A DNA stretch of 64,000 nucleotides from Buttiauxella brennerae ATCC 51605 (GCF_001654925.1 NZ_LXER01000015.1:62001-126000), one strand, 5' to 3'. Positions 1 to 9,449 are shown, numbered from the stretch's first letter. The notes: generated by a model from the letters alone, not told the origin. Program-made: numbers and translations.

Positions 1-76
1 TCCTTCTCCCACAGGAGAGGGGATCGTTCGTTTTTCGCCTTCTCCCTATGGGAGAAGGCCGGGATGAGGGTGGTTT
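1..76. repeat. Palindromic intergenic repeat upstream of urtE
   Basis: A perfect 10-bp inverted repeat, GCCTTCTCCC / GGGAGAAGGC (37-46 and 50-59, 3-nt loop), is followed by GGGATGAGGGTGG, which supplies the ribosome binding site of urtE. A half copy (CCTTCTCCC...) sits at the left edge. Repeats of this type, a short purine/pyrimidine palindrome followed by a GGATGAGGG tail, are common between genes in enterobacteria. That it is a dispersed repeat here is inferred from its form, as only this copy is in the window. Confidence 0.55.
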
Positions 77-775
77 ATGCTACAAGTCAACGAACTCAAT
101 CAATACTACGGCGGCAGTCACATTCTGCGCGGGGTCTCGTTTGAAGCAAAAATTGGTGAAGTCACCTGCCTGCTTGGGCGCAACGGCGTGGGCAAAAGCA
201 CGCTGCTGAAATGCCTGATGGGGCTAATCCCGGCGAAATCTGGCAGCGTGAACTGGCAGCAGAACAACATCACCAGCCGTAAACCGCACCAGCGTGTACA
301 AGCGGGGATTGCTTATGTGCCACAAGGACGCGAAATCTTCCCGCGCCTGACGGTAGAAGAAAACCTGTTGATGGGGCTTTCACGTTTTGCGGGGCGTGAC
401 GCAAAACAGGTGCCTGAAGAAATTTACCAGCTCTTTCCTGTACTCAAAGAGATGAAACAACGGCGCGGCGGTGACCTTTCTGGCGGGCAACAGCAACAAC
501 TGGCCATTGGCCGCGCCCTGGCCTGCAAACCGCAGCTGTTGATTCTGGACGAGCCAACCGAAGGGATACAGCCCTCGGTGATTAAAGAGATAGGCCAGGT
601 GATTAGCAGTCTCGCCGCTAAAGGGGATATGGCTATTTTGTTGGTCGAGCAGTTTTATGATTTCGCCGCCGATCTCGCCGACAACTATCTGGTGATGTCG
701 CGTGGCTCAATTGTCCAGCGTGGTAAAGGTGCTGATATGGAAGCTGAAGGCGTGAGAGGACTGGTGGCGATTTAG
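77..775 (+). CDS. urtE: Urea ABC transporter ATP-binding subunit UrtE
   Basis: This is one of the two ATPases of the high-affinity urea importer UrtABCDE, energising uptake at the inner face of the cytoplasmic membrane. The 232 residues are a complete LivF-type nucleotide-binding domain: Walker A GRNGVGKST near residue 35, Q-loop VPQGREIFPRLTVEEN near 80, signature LSGGQQQQ near 137, Walker B LLILDEPTEG near 158 and the switch His/Glu region LLVEQ. The GREIFPRLTVEENL and DEPTEGIQPSVI stretches are typical of UrtE rather than LivF. It is the last gene of the urt operon, so the remaining subunits should lie left of the window. The start follows a GAGGG ribosome binding site donated by the preceding repeat. 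A LivF assignment is less likely. Confidence 0.85.
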   Translation: MLQVNELNQYYGGSHILRGVSFEAKIGEVTCLLGRNGVGKSTLLKCLMGLIPAKSGSVNWQQNNITSRKPHQRVQAGIAYVPQGREIFPRLTVEENLLMGLSRFAGRDAKQVPEEIYQLFPVLKEMKQRRGGDLSGGQQQQLAIGRALACKPQLLILDEPTEGIQPSVIKEIGQVISSLAAKGDMAILLVEQFYDFAADLADNYLVMSRGSIVQRGKGADMEAEGVRGLVAI

Positions 776-880
776 TCCCGAGCGATGGTCTGCTAAATTG
801 GCCACATTATGGTTCTTTTTGTTATGCCATTCGTTGTTTATATTCATGGTACAAATTCTATCTTCCTTGTGAGGCATCGA

Positions 881-2056
881 TTGACTGGATCAAATGAATA
901 TCAACAACCTGTTGGCAATGCACTTCCGGGCTGGCAACCTTGCCCGCGCCCAGAGCGTGTGGTGCTGGAAGGGCGTTACTGCCGCCTGGAACCGCTGACC
1001 CGTGTCCAGAGCGCTGGTTTGTGGGATGCCTGGAACACCGCCAAAGATGATCGTGGCTGGACATATTTAAGCGTCGGGCCGTTTGAAGGTGCCCAACAAT
1101 TTTCTGATTTTATAGAAACCGCGTCGCACAGTAATGATCCGCTGCATTATGCGGTGGTCGATACCCAAAACAGCAAGGCGCTGGGCACGCTGTCGCTGAT
1201 GCGCATCGACCCGGCCAACGGTGTGGTGGAAGTTGGGTTTGTGATGTACACCCCGCTGCTGCAACGCACCGTTCAGGCGACCGAAGCCCATTATCTGCTG
1301 ATGAAATATGCTTTCGGGCTCGGGTATCGCCGCTACGAGTGGAAATGCGACAGCTTGAATGGCCCGTCGCGCCATGCGGCGATTCGCCTTGGTTTCCGTT
1401 ACGAAGGGCTGTTCCGCCAGGCAATAGTCTATAAACAGCGCACTCGCGACACGGCATGGTTTTCGATTCTCGATAGCGAATGGCCGGTGATCCAGCAGGC
1501 GTTTGAAACGTGGTTGTCTGCTGAGAACATGCCTGATGGCATACAGAAGCAGGGTTTATCGCAAATTCGTGCAAGCCTTGCAGTTAACCGCGCAAAATCC
1601 GATCGCCACCCGGTGCAAATCAGGGCGCTGGTCGAAAGCGATTTCGCGGCGTGGTCCGAGTTATGGCAAGGTTATCTGACGTTTTATAACTCGCAGCTCA
1701 GTGATGCCGTTACCCAACTGACCTGGCAACGTTTTCATGATGCCGCCGAGCCGATGTTTGCGTTGGGCGCCTTTAACGAACAAGGGAAAATGCTGGGCAT
1801 TGTGCATATGATTTACCACCGAGGTACCTGGTCGGCGTCCGATCATTGCTATCTTGAAGATCTGTTTACTGCGCCTGAATTGCGCGGCAAAGGGGTTGGC
1901 CGGGCATTGATTGAAGGTGTTTACCAACATGCTCAATCGAAAGGTTGTGGCCGGGTGTACTGGCATACCCATGAAACCAACGCGGCAGGCCAGGCGTTAT
2001 ACGACAAGTTAGCGGATAAGCCTGGGTTTATTCAGTACCGTAAAAATATGGGCTAG
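881..2056 (+). CDS. Tandem GNAT acetyltransferase (two GNAT domains fused)
   Basis: A protein of about 391 residues with two acetyl-CoA-dependent N-acetyltransferase domains. The N-terminal half (to about residue 220) is RimJ/RimL-like (GNAT_3: GRYCRLEPL, ALGTLSLMRIDP, GFRYEGLFRQ). The C-terminal half (about 245 to the end) is a second GNAT with the acetyl-CoA loop LRGKGVGRALIEGV. Substrate unknown. The open frame runs upstream to ATG 809, but that extension (MVLFVMPFVV...) is hydrophobic and has no ribosome site. The TTG at 881 follows GTGAGG at the right distance and starts MTGSNEYQQP, so 881 is preferred. It is followed by a hairpin terminator shared with the convergent ydeE. Confidence 0.75.
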   Translation: MTGSNEYQQPVGNALPGWQPCPRPERVVLEGRYCRLEPLTRVQSAGLWDAWNTAKDDRGWTYLSVGPFEGAQQFSDFIETASHSNDPLHYAVVDTQNSKALGTLSLMRIDPANGVVEVGFVMYTPLLQRTVQATEAHYLLMKYAFGLGYRRYEWKCDSLNGPSRHAAIRLGFRYEGLFRQAIVYKQRTRDTAWFSILDSEWPVIQQAFETWLSAENMPDGIQKQGLSQIRASLAVNRAKSDRHPVQIRALVESDFAAWSELWQGYLTFYNSQLSDAVTQLTWQRFHDAAEPMFALGAFNEQGKMLGIVHMIYHRGTWSASDHCYLEDLFTAPELRGKGVGRALIEGVYQHAQSKGCGRVYWHTHETNAAGQALYDKLADKPGFIQYRKNMG

Positions 2057-2070
2057 CGCGTGAGTTATTC

Positions 2071-2100
2071 AGGGTGGATGAGCGAAGCGACATCCACCCT
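2071..2100. terminator. Bidirectional hairpin between GNAT gene and ydeE
   Basis: A perfect 10-bp stem, AGGGTGGATG / CATCCACCCT, with a 10-nt loop lies in the 44-bp gap between two convergent genes and abuts the ydeE stop codon. The GGGTGGAT...ATCCACCC core recurs at 18677-18702 in another convergent gap, so it doubles as a dispersed repeat. Confidence 0.7.
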
Positions 2101-3354
2101 TTAATTGAGCGCCAGCTGCGGTTTTACCGCCATTCCTTTTACTATCATCAGATACGACAACGCAATCGCCACCATCAGCGCCACGAACAGCATGTATGGC
2201 GGCAACCAGGTCAGCATCAAACCGGTGAAAAGCGGAGTACAGGCGCCACCCAGCCAGCCCAGTTGCTGTGCCGAGAAGTAGCTGGCTTTCAGGCCCTGTG
2301 GCGCAATGTTGTCCACCAGCATATATTCGCCTGGCGCAAAAATCAGCTCACCCAGCGTGAACACCGCAGCGGAAATGCCCCATAGCAACAGGTTATCGCC
2401 CGACACCATAAAGCCTGCCAGACCCGCCATAAAAAACAGCGTGCCGTAGCCCATCAGCTTTTTGATGTTGTCCGGGCGAATGCGTTTGCCGACCATATAC
2501 TGAAAAACCACCACCACAAAAGCATTCACTGGCAGCACTACACCCACCACTTTTTGTGCCAGATCGGAGTCTGAAATTGCGATCGCGTATTGCGATAAAC
2601 ATGCGGCAAACGATCCAAAAACCAGAGAGCCCAGGAAAGCAGACAGCGTGAAATACATCAGCGCTTTGTCTTTTAGCATCTGGCGAGGCGAAAGAACGAT
2701 ATTATCTTCAGTCGGCGCTTTGCTGATCGGCACGCTATGCACGTAGCGGCTAATGACGATAAACGGGATCACCGCCGTGAGCCCGGATAACCAGAATGGC
2801 AGGTTGGTGCTGTAGAGCACCGCCAGCGTGCCAATCGGCGGGCCAACCGTCCAGCCTATGTTGGCAAAGGTGTAATTGAGCGAGAAAATTTTAGGTTTCT
2901 GGTGAATTTCCAGCGTGTCTGAAAAGTACCCTTTAAGCACCGTGGCAAATACCGAATACGCGCAGTTAATCAACGAGTAGAACATCACCACTAAAACGGC
3001 GCTATTCACCAATGGGATTGCCACAAACCCGCCTAAGAAAATAACAATCGACAATAGCATGTATATTTTCTTGTCGAATTTATCCGCGAGAATGCCAAAC
3101 CACAGGCTGAACACGACACCCGCGGTGAGCGCGATGGTCAACGCCATACCAATTTCGTTTAACGGCATACCGTACTGCCGCGAAAGATAAATGGTCATAA
3201 ACGGCAGCGTCAGACCACGCCCGACGGTCAGGAGCAGTGAAGACAAAAGTAAAACGCTGATGGAAAGTTGCTTGCCAGAAAAACGTGTCACGAGTGAAAC
3301 CATTTTATTGTGTTTTTTTAGTATGTTCGGGAAGGATGCGTTCAGATTTAGCAT
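2101..3354 (-). CDS. ydeE: MFS exporter YdeE (dipeptide/amino-acid efflux)
   Basis: A major-facilitator inner-membrane protein with about 12 hydrophobic segments. YdeE in E. coli exports dipeptides and arabinose-type substrates. Supporting stretches shared with the family are TVGRGLTLPFMTIYLSRQY, GILADKFDKK (the loop 2-3 signature), INCAYSVFATVLK, FSLNYTFANIGWTVGPP and GELIFAPGEYMLVDNIAP. Its place next to eamA and the mar locus matches E. coli. The start is uncertain: ATG 3354 gives 417 residues, but an in-frame ATG at 3303 gives an N-terminus closer in length to the E. coli protein, and neither has a clear ribosome site. It is divergent from eamA. Confidence 0.85.
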   Translation of the reverse strand: MLNLNASFPNILKKHNKMVSLVTRFSGKQLSISVLLLSSLLLTVGRGLTLPFMTIYLSRQYGMPLNEIGMALTIALTAGVVFSLWFGILADKFDKKIYMLLSIVIFLGGFVAIPLVNSAVLVVMFYSLINCAYSVFATVLKGYFSDTLEIHQKPKIFSLNYTFANIGWTVGPPIGTLAVLYSTNLPFWLSGLTAVIPFIVISRYVHSVPISKAPTEDNIVLSPRQMLKDKALMYFTLSAFLGSLVFGSFAACLSQYAIAISDSDLAQKVVGVVLPVNAFVVVVFQYMVGKRIRPDNIKKLMGYGTLFFMAGLAGFMVSGDNLLLWGISAAVFTLGELIFAPGEYMLVDNIAPQGLKASYFSAQQLGWLGGACTPLFTGLMLTWLPPYMLFVALMVAIALSYLMIVKGMAVKPQLALN

Positions 3355-3490
3355 GAAGAATTGGCAAAGTATAGATGGCCTTTATCATGAAATGCTTTCT
3401 GTACTGACGCTTAAAACGACTATCTGTATCTGTTCACAATAGTCAATTAGCCTTAAGTTTTAACAAACTTATAATAAACAGGGGCAGGGT

Positions 3491-4384
3491 ATGACGCGTA
3501 AAGATGGGCTGCTGGCGATGCTGGTGGTTGTGGTATGGGGGCTGAATTTTGTGGTCATTAAAATGGGGTTGCACAATATGCCGCCGCTGTTGCTGGCCGG
3601 GCTGCGCTTTTTGCTGGTTGCCTTTCCTGCGCTGCTATTTGTTGCGCGCCCCAAAATACCCTTTCGTCTGCTCGCCGCCTACGGCCTGACCATCAGTTTC
3701 GGGCAGTTCGCGTTTCTCTTTTCGGCGATTAAATTTGGCATGCCTGCCGGGCTTGCGTCACTGGTGCTTCAGGCTCAGGCGTTCTTTACCATTCTTCTTG
3801 GCGCGATGGTGTTTAAGGAACGTCTGCAAGGAAAGCAAATGGCTGGGATCTCGCTTGCCATCATCGGTGTATTAGTGCTGATTGAGGGAAGTCTGGGCGG
3901 GGAGCATGTTGCGTTACTGGGCTTTATGTTGACGCTGGCGGCTGCCTTTAGCTGGGCATGCGGCAATATCTTCAATAAAAAGATTATGCAACTTGAAGCG
4001 CGCCCGCCGATTATGTCGCTGGTGATATGGAGCGCGTTAATTCCGGTGCTGCCATTTTTCGCGGCAAGTTATCTGCTCGACGGGCCTGGGTTGATGTGGC
4101 AAAGCCTGGTGGCGATTGATATGACGACGATTCTGTCGCTGGTTTATCTGGCTTTCGTTGCGACCATCGTCGGTTATGGTATTTGGGGCAGTTTGCTTGG
4201 GCGATACGAAACCTGGCGGGTTGCACCGTTATCTTTGCTGGTGCCGGTTGTGGGTATGGCAAGTGCGGCATGGTTACTTGGCGAAACGTTGTCGTTTACG
4301 CAATTGGCCGGCGCGGTGCTAATTATGGGCGGGTTGTATATTAACGTTTTTGGCTTGCGGATACGGCGGGCGGTGGTGAATTAG
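3491..4384 (+). CDS. eamA: EamA, O-acetylserine/cysteine exporter (DMT family)
   Basis: A ten-helix drug/metabolite transporter of the inner membrane that exports cysteine-pathway metabolites. It is 297 residues with two EamA repeats (about 5-135 and 150-285). The protein is close to the E. coli one along its whole length, for example RKDGLLAMLVVVVWGLNF, PPLLLAGLRFLLVAFPA, MPAGLASLVLQAQAFFT, AAFSWACGNIFNKKIM, GRYETWRVAPLSLLVPVVG and LIMGGLYINVFGLR. It starts with ATG after the AGGGGCAGGGT purine stretch. It sits between ydeE and marB as in E. coli. Confidence 0.93.
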   Translation: MTRKDGLLAMLVVVVWGLNFVVIKMGLHNMPPLLLAGLRFLLVAFPALLFVARPKIPFRLLAAYGLTISFGQFAFLFSAIKFGMPAGLASLVLQAQAFFTILLGAMVFKERLQGKQMAGISLAIIGVLVLIEGSLGGEHVALLGFMLTLAAAFSWACGNIFNKKIMQLEARPPIMSLVIWSALIPVLPFFAASYLLDGPGLMWQSLVAIDMTTILSLVYLAFVATIVGYGIWGSLLGRYETWRVAPLSLLVPVVGMASAAWLLGETLSFTQLAGAVLIMGGLYINVFGLRIRRAVVN

Positions 4385-4426
4385 TTCTGGCGAGTCAGTT
4401 AATGACGGCCCGCCAGAGGCTTAAAA

Positions 4427-4636
4427 TCAGTTACTGCTGTTGTGGTAGTAAGGTGTACCCAACTGCTCTGACTTATCGCCAATCATATGGCTGTTGTCGG
4501 CATGGTTATCCGAAGGTGGGATAATCATGTTGCCATAGTTTGTTTGCGTGGCACGGAAGTTACCTGGTTGCTCTGCCAGAGCGTTAGCGGAAGCCAGAAT
4601 CAGTAGCAGGCTTGCAGCGCCGATAAAACGTTTCAT
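4427..4636 (-). CDS. marB: MarB, small periplasmic protein of the mar operon
   Basis: A 69-residue product with an N-terminal signal peptide (MKRFIGAASLLLILASANALA|EQ) and a short polar mature part ending DKSEQLGTPYYHNSSN, which parallels the E. coli MarB tail (DKSDALGVPYY). MarB is the last gene of marRAB. In E. coli it weakly lowers marA expression by an unknown mechanism from the periplasm. It lies 52 bp after marA on the same strand, consistent with one transcript. Confidence 0.85.
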   Translation of the reverse strand: MKRFIGAASLLLILASANALAEQPGNFRATQTNYGNMIIPPSDNHADNSHMIGDKSEQLGTPYYHNSSN

Positions 4637-4688
4637 AAATCCTCGGTGTCTGTGTGAACAGACGGTTGCATAGCATTTGTTTAATATT

Positions 4689-5063
4689 TTAATGATTTAG
4701 CGGGTGAATATACTTTCCTTCTCCACCTGAACACGCGATGCGGAACCGGTGAGGAGGCACAGAGAAGTAGTTTTTAAACGTGCGGGTGAGTGTCTGTTGT
4801 GACTCAAACCCATAACGCTCCGCTAAATAGAGAATCGGCTCATTACTTTGTTTGAGCTTAAGCGCGATCTCGGTCAATTTACGATTGCGGATGTATTGGC
4901 CTAATGAATGGCCTGTTTCTTTTTTAAACATCCGTTGCAGGTGCCACTTCGAGTAGCCAGAACGCTGTGAAACCTTCTCAAGCGACAGAGGGTTCTCCAG
5001 GTTCTCTTCAATCCAGTCCAAAATGCTTTGAATTGTTATTGAATCATTGTTCCGTCTGGACAT
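4689..5063 (-). CDS. marA: MarA, AraC-family activator of multiple antibiotic resistance
   Basis: A 124-residue AraC/XylS-type activator made only of the two helix-turn-helix units. Recognition regions include [21 protein letters not shown] (helix 3 area) and [20 protein letters not shown] (helix 6 area), virtually as in E. coli MarA. It activates marboxes at efflux, porin-repressing micF and oxidative-stress genes, and its own operon through the marbox near 5600. It lies 21 bp downstream of marR in the same operon. No ligand-binding domain is present, so control is through its amount and turnover. Confidence 0.95.
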   Translation of the reverse strand: MSRRNNDSITIQSILDWIEENLENPLSLEKVSQRSGYSKWHLQRMFKKETGHSLGQYIRNRKLTEIALKLKQSNEPILYLAERYGFESQQTLTRTFKNYFSVPPHRFRIACSGGEGKYIHPLNH

Positions 5064-5084
5064 CGTTTCACCTCTTTTCAGGGT

Positions 5085-5519
5085 TTACGGCAATACTTTT
5101 GTCAGCAGTTGATAAAGAGTGTTCACTTCATCCGCTGTCAGGTTTTTAGTCAGTTCCTGGTGCAGGGTTTGCCCCACAAGCTGATGGCATTTCTCGCACA
5201 ACGTTTTTCCTTCCGGAGTCAGTCGTACTAACACACCGCGCTTGTCGTTTGGGTTAGGCAGACGTTCGATCCAACCTTTGCACAGCAGGCGGTCTAACAT
5301 GCGGGTTAGCGCACCCAGGTCGACCGACAACGCTTTTTTCAGTTCCACCGGTTGAACACACTCCTCACAGTAGATGCTGCAAAGCACCTTAAATTGCGTG
5401 GCGGTGATATCGAGAGGGGAAAGATGCTCGTTGAGCAGACGATCTTTGTGCTGGTTAACCATATGGATCAGTCTGCCGAGGGGAATCACTTGGTTAAACA
5501 GATCGTTTGTGTTTTTCAC
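5085..5519 (-). CDS. marR: MarR, repressor of the mar operon
   Basis: A 144-residue winged-helix dimeric repressor that binds marO and is released by salicylate, copper-driven disulfide formation and other phenolics. The DNA-binding core SVDLGALTRMLDRLLCKGWI and wing PNDKRGVLVRLT are present. The copper/redox cysteines in CSIYCEECVQPV and LLCKGW match the E. coli positions, so thiol sensing is likely kept. The start is GTG at 5519, the same start codon as in E. coli, and it overlaps operator site II. Confidence 0.95.
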   Translation of the reverse strand: MKNTNDLFNQVIPLGRLIHMVNQHKDRLLNEHLSPLDITATQFKVLCSIYCEECVQPVELKKALSVDLGALTRMLDRLLCKGWIERLPNPNDKRGVLVRLTPEGKTLCEKCHQLVGQTLHQELTKNLTADEVNTLYQLLTKVLP

Positions 5520-5521
5520 TA

Positions 5522-5579
5522 TGGTTGCCCAGGCAAGTATAAATAATCACGGCAGATATTATTGCTCAGGCAACCATAA
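5522..5579. promoter_or_regulatory. marO: two MarR sites and the marRAB promoter
   Basis: Two MarR palindromes are visible: TTGCCCAGGCAA (within 5522-5539, touching the marR start) and TTGCTCAGGCAA (within 5559-5579). Reading leftward, a -35 TTGACT (5584-5579) and -10 TAATAT (5561-5556) are 17 bp apart, and the distal MarR site fills the spacer. This is the same arrangement as E. coli marO. Confidence 0.9.
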
Positions 5580-5598
5580 GTCAACGTAATGAGTAATC

Positions 5599-5619
5599 GA
5601 TGACACGAATAGCTAAAAC
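5599..5619. promoter_or_regulatory. marbox (MarA/SoxS/Rob site)
   Basis: ATGACACGAATAGCTAAAAC fits the degenerate marbox consensus AYnGCACnnWnnRYYAAAY at nearly every position and lies upstream of the marRAB -35 as in E. coli. It would provide autoactivation by MarA and input from SoxS and Rob. Confidence 0.75.
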
Positions 5620-5719
5620 GGTTCAGTTTTTAACATTGATACAAATCTGATAACCAACATGCGCAGGGTTGACTGCTATACTCAGCAGCGCAGTAAATCA
5701 CCGTAATTAAGGACTTAAG

Positions 5720-6391
5720 ATGATGGAATTGGTTAAGGCTATTGGGTTCGGGCTGGTGGTGTTACTACCTTTAGCTAACCCGTTGACCACGGTAGCATTG
5801 TTCCTCGGCCTCGCCGGAGACATGAACAAGAAAGCACGTGATAAAACCGCCTTAATGGCGTCAGTGAACGTGTTCATCATCATGATGGTTGCGTATTATG
5901 CCGGGCAAGTTGTGATGAATACCTTTGGCATTTCGATACCCGGTCTGCGTATTGCCGGTGGCCTGATTGTTGCGTTTATTGGGTTCCGAATGTTGTTCCC
6001 ACAACAAAAAGCCCATGAGTCGCCAGAGGCACACTCTAAAGCCGAAGAGATGGAGCAAGAGCCGGAAACCAATATCGCATTTGTTCCGCTCGCCATGCCG
6101 AGCACCGCAGGGCCGGGTACGATTGCGATGATCATCAGTTCATCATCAACAATTGAACATGGTGTCAATTTCTCAAACTGGGTTGTGCTGGTTGCGCCAC
6201 CGCTAATTTTTGCGCTGGTGGGTGTGATTTTATGGGGTAGTTTGCGCAGCTCTGGTGCGATTATGCGCCTGGTCGGCAAGAGTGGGATTGAGGCAATTTC
6301 GCGTCTGATGGGCTTCTTGCTGGTCTGTATGGGCGTGCAGTTTATTATTAACGGCGTGCTGGAAATTATTACCCATTTCCCGGCGCATTAA
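5720..6391 (+). CDS. marC: MarC, UPF0056 inner-membrane protein
   Basis: A 223-residue, six-helix membrane protein of the UPF0056/MarC family, divergent from marRAB. Despite the name it has no proven role in antibiotic resistance. Family stretches include [55 protein letters not shown] and [18 protein letters not shown]. The acidic cytoplasmic loop between repeats (about residues 98-118) is slightly diverged from E. coli. AAGGA lies 6 nt before ATG 5720. It is followed by a hairpin terminator. Confidence 0.92.
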   Translation: MMELVKAIGFGLVVLLPLANPLTTVALFLGLAGDMNKKARDKTALMASVNVFIIMMVAYYAGQVVMNTFGISIPGLRIAGGLIVAFIGFRMLFPQQKAHESPEAHSKAEEMEQEPETNIAFVPLAMPSTAGPGTIAMIISSSSTIEHGVNFSNWVVLVAPPLIFALVGVILWGSLRSSGAIMRLVGKSGIEAISRLMGFLLVCMGVQFIINGVLEIITHFPAH

Positions 6392-6395
6392 GTTT

Positions 6396-6430
6396 AATAA
6401 GGGCAGCGGTATCAGTCCGTTGCCCTTAAC
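6396..6430. terminator. Terminator between marC and sotB
   Basis: An interrupted stem, TAAGGGCAGCGG / CCGTTGCCCTTA (about 6398-6409 and 6417-6428), sits in the 43-bp gap between convergent genes. A/T-rich flanks on both sides would let it serve both strands. Confidence 0.7.
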
Positions 6431-6434
6431 GCAC

Positions 6435-7628
6435 TTAGTGGCTTTGCTGCTCTTCAAGCGACACCGGCCAGCGGCGGAATATCAACACTGACCAGATAAG
6501 TGCTGCCAGGGCCGGAGCCGCACCCACCAGACCAATACTCGACATTTCAAAATGCAGGCTGACCTGGTTGCCGAGCAAGGCACCGGCACCAATCCCAAGA
6601 TTGAATATCCCTGAGAACAGCGCCATCGACACGTCGGTTGCATCTGGTGCCAGCGCCAGAACCTTCACCTGCATACCCAGGGTGATGATCATAATCGCAA
6701 TGCCCCAGAACAGGCTGAGTACCGTCAGGTTTGCGCTACTTTGCGCGGCAGGTAGTAACAGGGCGAGGCAGAGAACCAATAAGCCTATCGAGCCACTGAC
6801 CAGCAGCGATGAGTGTTTGTTGCCTAACTTGCCAAACATCACGCTGCCAATAATCCCGGCACCACCGAGAACCAGCAGCAGGAAGGTCGCAGTGTTGGCA
6901 CTTAACCCGGCCACGGTTTGCACGAACGGCTCAATGTAGCTGTAGGCGGTGTAGTGCGCCGTCACAACCACAGCGGTCAGTACATAGATGCTCACCAGAG
7001 CAGGGCGCTTGAACAATAACGGCAAACTTTTCAGCGAGCCAGAATGTTCGCTTGGCAGTTTAGGCAGCAGTTTGATGACGCAGAACAGCGTCAGTGCGGC
7101 AATCACGCCGATAGCAAAGAAAGTGGTGCGCCAGCCAAAATACTGCCCAACCACGCGCCCAAGCGGTAAACCGAGCACCATCGCCAGCGCCGTACCTGTG
7201 GCAATCAAACTCAGTGCCTGGGCTTTTTTACCGGCCGGCGCCATACGGATAGCCAGCGACGCGGTAATCGACCAGAAAATAGCATGAGCAAACGCAATAC
7301 CGATGCGGCTTATCACCAGCACAGTAAAGTTCCATGCCACAAATGACAGCACATGGCTTGCGATAAACAGTGTAAAGATGCCAATCAACAACCGTTTACG
7401 CTCAACCTGGCTGGTTAATAACATAAATGGCAGCGACATCAATGCCACAACCCAGGCGTAAATCGTCAACATGATGCCGACTTCAGCGGTTTGCATGCCA
7501 AAGCTATTGGCGATGTCAGACAGCAAACCGACGGGAACAAATTCAGTGGTATTAAATATGAAGGCTGCAACAGCGAGGGTAACGACGCGTAACCATGCCG
7601 TTTTGCGTGAGACGTTATTTATTGTCAT
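6435..7628 (-). CDS. sotB: SotB, sugar/IPTG efflux MFS transporter
   Basis: A 397-residue inner-membrane DHA1-type MFS exporter. The E. coli protein (YdeA) exports arabinose and IPTG. It starts [20 protein letters not shown] and carries the family stretches [18 protein letters not shown] (antiporter segment), [11 protein letters not shown] (loop 2-3), [18 protein letters not shown] and [13 protein letters not shown]. Twelve hydrophobic segments can be traced. Its position beside marC matches E. coli. It is divergent from the PhzF-like gene. Confidence 0.9.
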   Translation of the reverse strand: MTINNVSRKTAWLRVVTLAVAAFIFNTTEFVPVGLLSDIANSFGMQTAEVGIMLTIYAWVVALMSLPFMLLTSQVERKRLLIGIFTLFIASHVLSFVAWNFTVLVISRIGIAFAHAIFWSITASLAIRMAPAGKKAQALSLIATGTALAMVLGLPLGRVVGQYFGWRTTFFAIGVIAALTLFCVIKLLPKLPSEHSGSLKSLPLLFKRPALVSIYVLTAVVVTAHYTAYSYIEPFVQTVAGLSANTATFLLLVLGGAGIIGSVMFGKLGNKHSSLLVSGSIGLLVLCLALLLPAAQSSANLTVLSLFWGIAIMIITLGMQVKVLALAPDATDVSMALFSGIFNLGIGAGALLGNQVSLHFEMSSIGLVGAAPALAALIWSVLIFRRWPVSLEEQQSH

Positions 7629-7794
7629 TGATGGGTTTCGCGCTGGTAAATAAAAAGTGTGAAGAGGCGGTGATCATAAAACCATCAATCCAGCCATACA
7701 ACTGATTTTGTGATTTAAGTCTCATTTAATTGTGTGGGTAAGCATGACTCTCATGGCATGGTAGATGTGACAGACACACACAGAGGTAGATGCT

Positions 7795-8592
7795 ATGCAG
7801 CAAATTGATTTTTATATGGTAGATGCGTTTACCGATACCACTTTTGGTGGCAATGCGGCAGCCGTGTGTCCACTGACAGAATGGTTGCCGGATGAAACCC
7901 TGTTGGCGATGACTCGCCAGCACAATCAATCTGAAACGGCTTTCTTTATTACCACTGATAGCGGTTTCGAGCTGCGCTGGTTCACCACGCAAGGGGAAGT
8001 CAACCTGTGTGGCCATGCAACGCTTGCCACAGCGCATGTGATTTTTGAATATCTGAATTACCCGGAAACCACCATTGAGTTCACGACAAGGTTCGTTGGC
8101 CCGCTGACGGTCACCCGCAATGGCGACTGGTTGACGCTGGATTTCCCGGCAACCCGCAGCGAAGCCGTGGAACCGCCACAATTCCTGCTCGAATCATTGG
8201 GTATTGTTGAATATCAGGAAGTCAGGCTTGGGCGCACCTATACGGTCGTACTCGCCAGTCAGCAGCAGGTCGAAGCAGTAAAACCCGATTTTCAGCTGAT
8301 GCTCAAGCTCAACCAAAAGGTCTGCATTACCGCACCGGCCGAAATCGAAGGTTATGATTTTGTCAGCCGTTTCTTCTCACCGGCTGCGGCAATCACTGAA
8401 GATCCGGTGACCGGCTCAACGCACACCATGCTTATTCCATACTGGGCAGAACGGCTTGGTAAAACGCAAATGCTTGCCCGCCAGGTTTCTCAACGCGGCG
8501 GCGATTTACGTTGCCAGTTAGTGGGTGACCGCGTGCTTATCGCCGGGCAGGCAACTACCTATTTAGTCGGTAAAGTATTACTGCGCAGCTGA
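7795..8592 (+). CDS. PhzF-family isomerase-like protein
   Basis: A 265-residue protein of the PhzF/diaminopimelate-epimerase fold, built of two similar halves. It contains the entry motif [16 protein letters not shown], the conserved acid in QSETAFF near residue 46 (equivalent to the catalytic Glu of PhzF), [16 protein letters not shown] near 68 and [11 protein letters not shown] near 200. Most genomic members have no known substrate. It is shorter than E. coli YddE and does not look like its ortholog. AGAGG precedes the start. Its 3' end overlaps the convergent yneJ by 34 bp. Confidence 0.8.
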   Translation: MQQIDFYMVDAFTDTTFGGNAAAVCPLTEWLPDETLLAMTRQHNQSETAFFITTDSGFELRWFTTQGEVNLCGHATLATAHVIFEYLNYPETTIEFTTRFVGPLTVTRNGDWLTLDFPATRSEAVEPPQFLLESLGIVEYQEVRLGRTYTVVLASQQQVEAVKPDFQLMLKLNQKVCITAPAEIEGYDFVSRFFSPAAAITEDPVTGSTHTMLIPYWAERLGKTQMLARQVSQRGGDLRCQLVGDRVLIAGQATTYLVGKVLLRS

Positions 8593-9449
8593 GCCATTTC
8601 CTCCAGTAACCCGATAAAGGTATCCAGTTGTCGGGTTTTCGCACCTTTACGCCAGATGAGCCAGGTATTCAGGTAACGCCAGTCATCTGGCAAAGGCGAT
8701 ACAGAGGCCTGGTGACTGCCAGGCATACTTTCCAGCATGCTGCGTGGCATTAGCGCAATTCCCGCTCCGGCAATCACGCAGGCCAACATACCGTGATATG
8801 ACTCCATTTCATGAATTTTCCCCGGTACCGCCTGTTGGTAATGGAACCAGCTTTCGAAATGGCGTCGATAGGAACAGTTAGCACGGAAGGCATAAATACT
8901 GGCTCCGCTGACTTGTTGGGCATGGGTAATCAGAGGGCTATCTGCCGCGCAGACAATCACCATCTCTTCTTCATACACAGCAAAACCATCAAGCGATGGG
9001 TGCAAAACCGGGCCATCGACAAACGCTGCAGATAAACGCCCGTCGAGCACGCCATCAATCTGGTCGCCAGAAGGGCCCGTTGCCAGCGAAAGCTGAATTT
9101 TTGGGAACCGCTGGTTAAAGAGAGCCAGCAGGCCAGGAATACGCACCGCCGCAGTGCTTTCCAGTGAACCCAGCGCCAGGCTACCTTGCGGCTCATCGCC
9201 AGAAACCGCCATCCGCGCTTCATCAACCAACGCCAGAATACGTTTGCTGTAACTCAGGAAACTGTGTCCGGCAGGGGCCAGTCGCAAACGCTGGTTTTCC
9301 CGGATAAACAATTCCACGCCAAGATCGGCCTCAAGCTGCTTGATACGCGTGGTGAGATTGGAGGGCACCCGGTGCACTTTCACTGCTGCGGCACTGATGC
9401 TGCCGGTTTCCGCTACCGCATTGAACATTTCAAGCTGCGTAAGATCCAT
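8559..9449 (-). CDS. yneJ: LysR-family regulator PtrR (YneJ)
   Basis: A LysR-type regulator with an N-terminal winged HTH ([20 protein letters not shown], then [20 protein letters not shown]) and a C-terminal effector domain. In E. coli YneJ/PtrR lies beside sad and controls putrescine/GABA utilisation genes. Here it is divergent from sad with a 101-bp gap, so sad is the expected target. The open frame extends to 9482, but the ATG at 9449 begins the standard LysR N-terminus and follows a GAGAA stretch. The 3' end runs 34 bp into the convergent PhzF gene. Confidence 0.87.
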   Translation of the reverse strand: MDLTQLEMFNAVAETGSISAAAVKVHRVPSNLTTRIKQLEADLGVELFIRENQRLRLAPAGHSFLSYSKRILALVDEARMAVSGDEPQGSLALGSLESTAAVRIPGLLALFNQRFPKIQLSLATGPSGDQIDGVLDGRLSAAFVDGPVLHPSLDGFAVYEEEMVIVCAADSPLITHAQQVSGASIYAFRANCSYRRHFESWFHYQQAVPGKIHEMESYHGMLACVIAGAGIALMPRSMLESMPGSHQASVSPLPDDWRYLNTWLIWRKGAKTRQLDTFIGLLEEMAQLRSNTLPTK

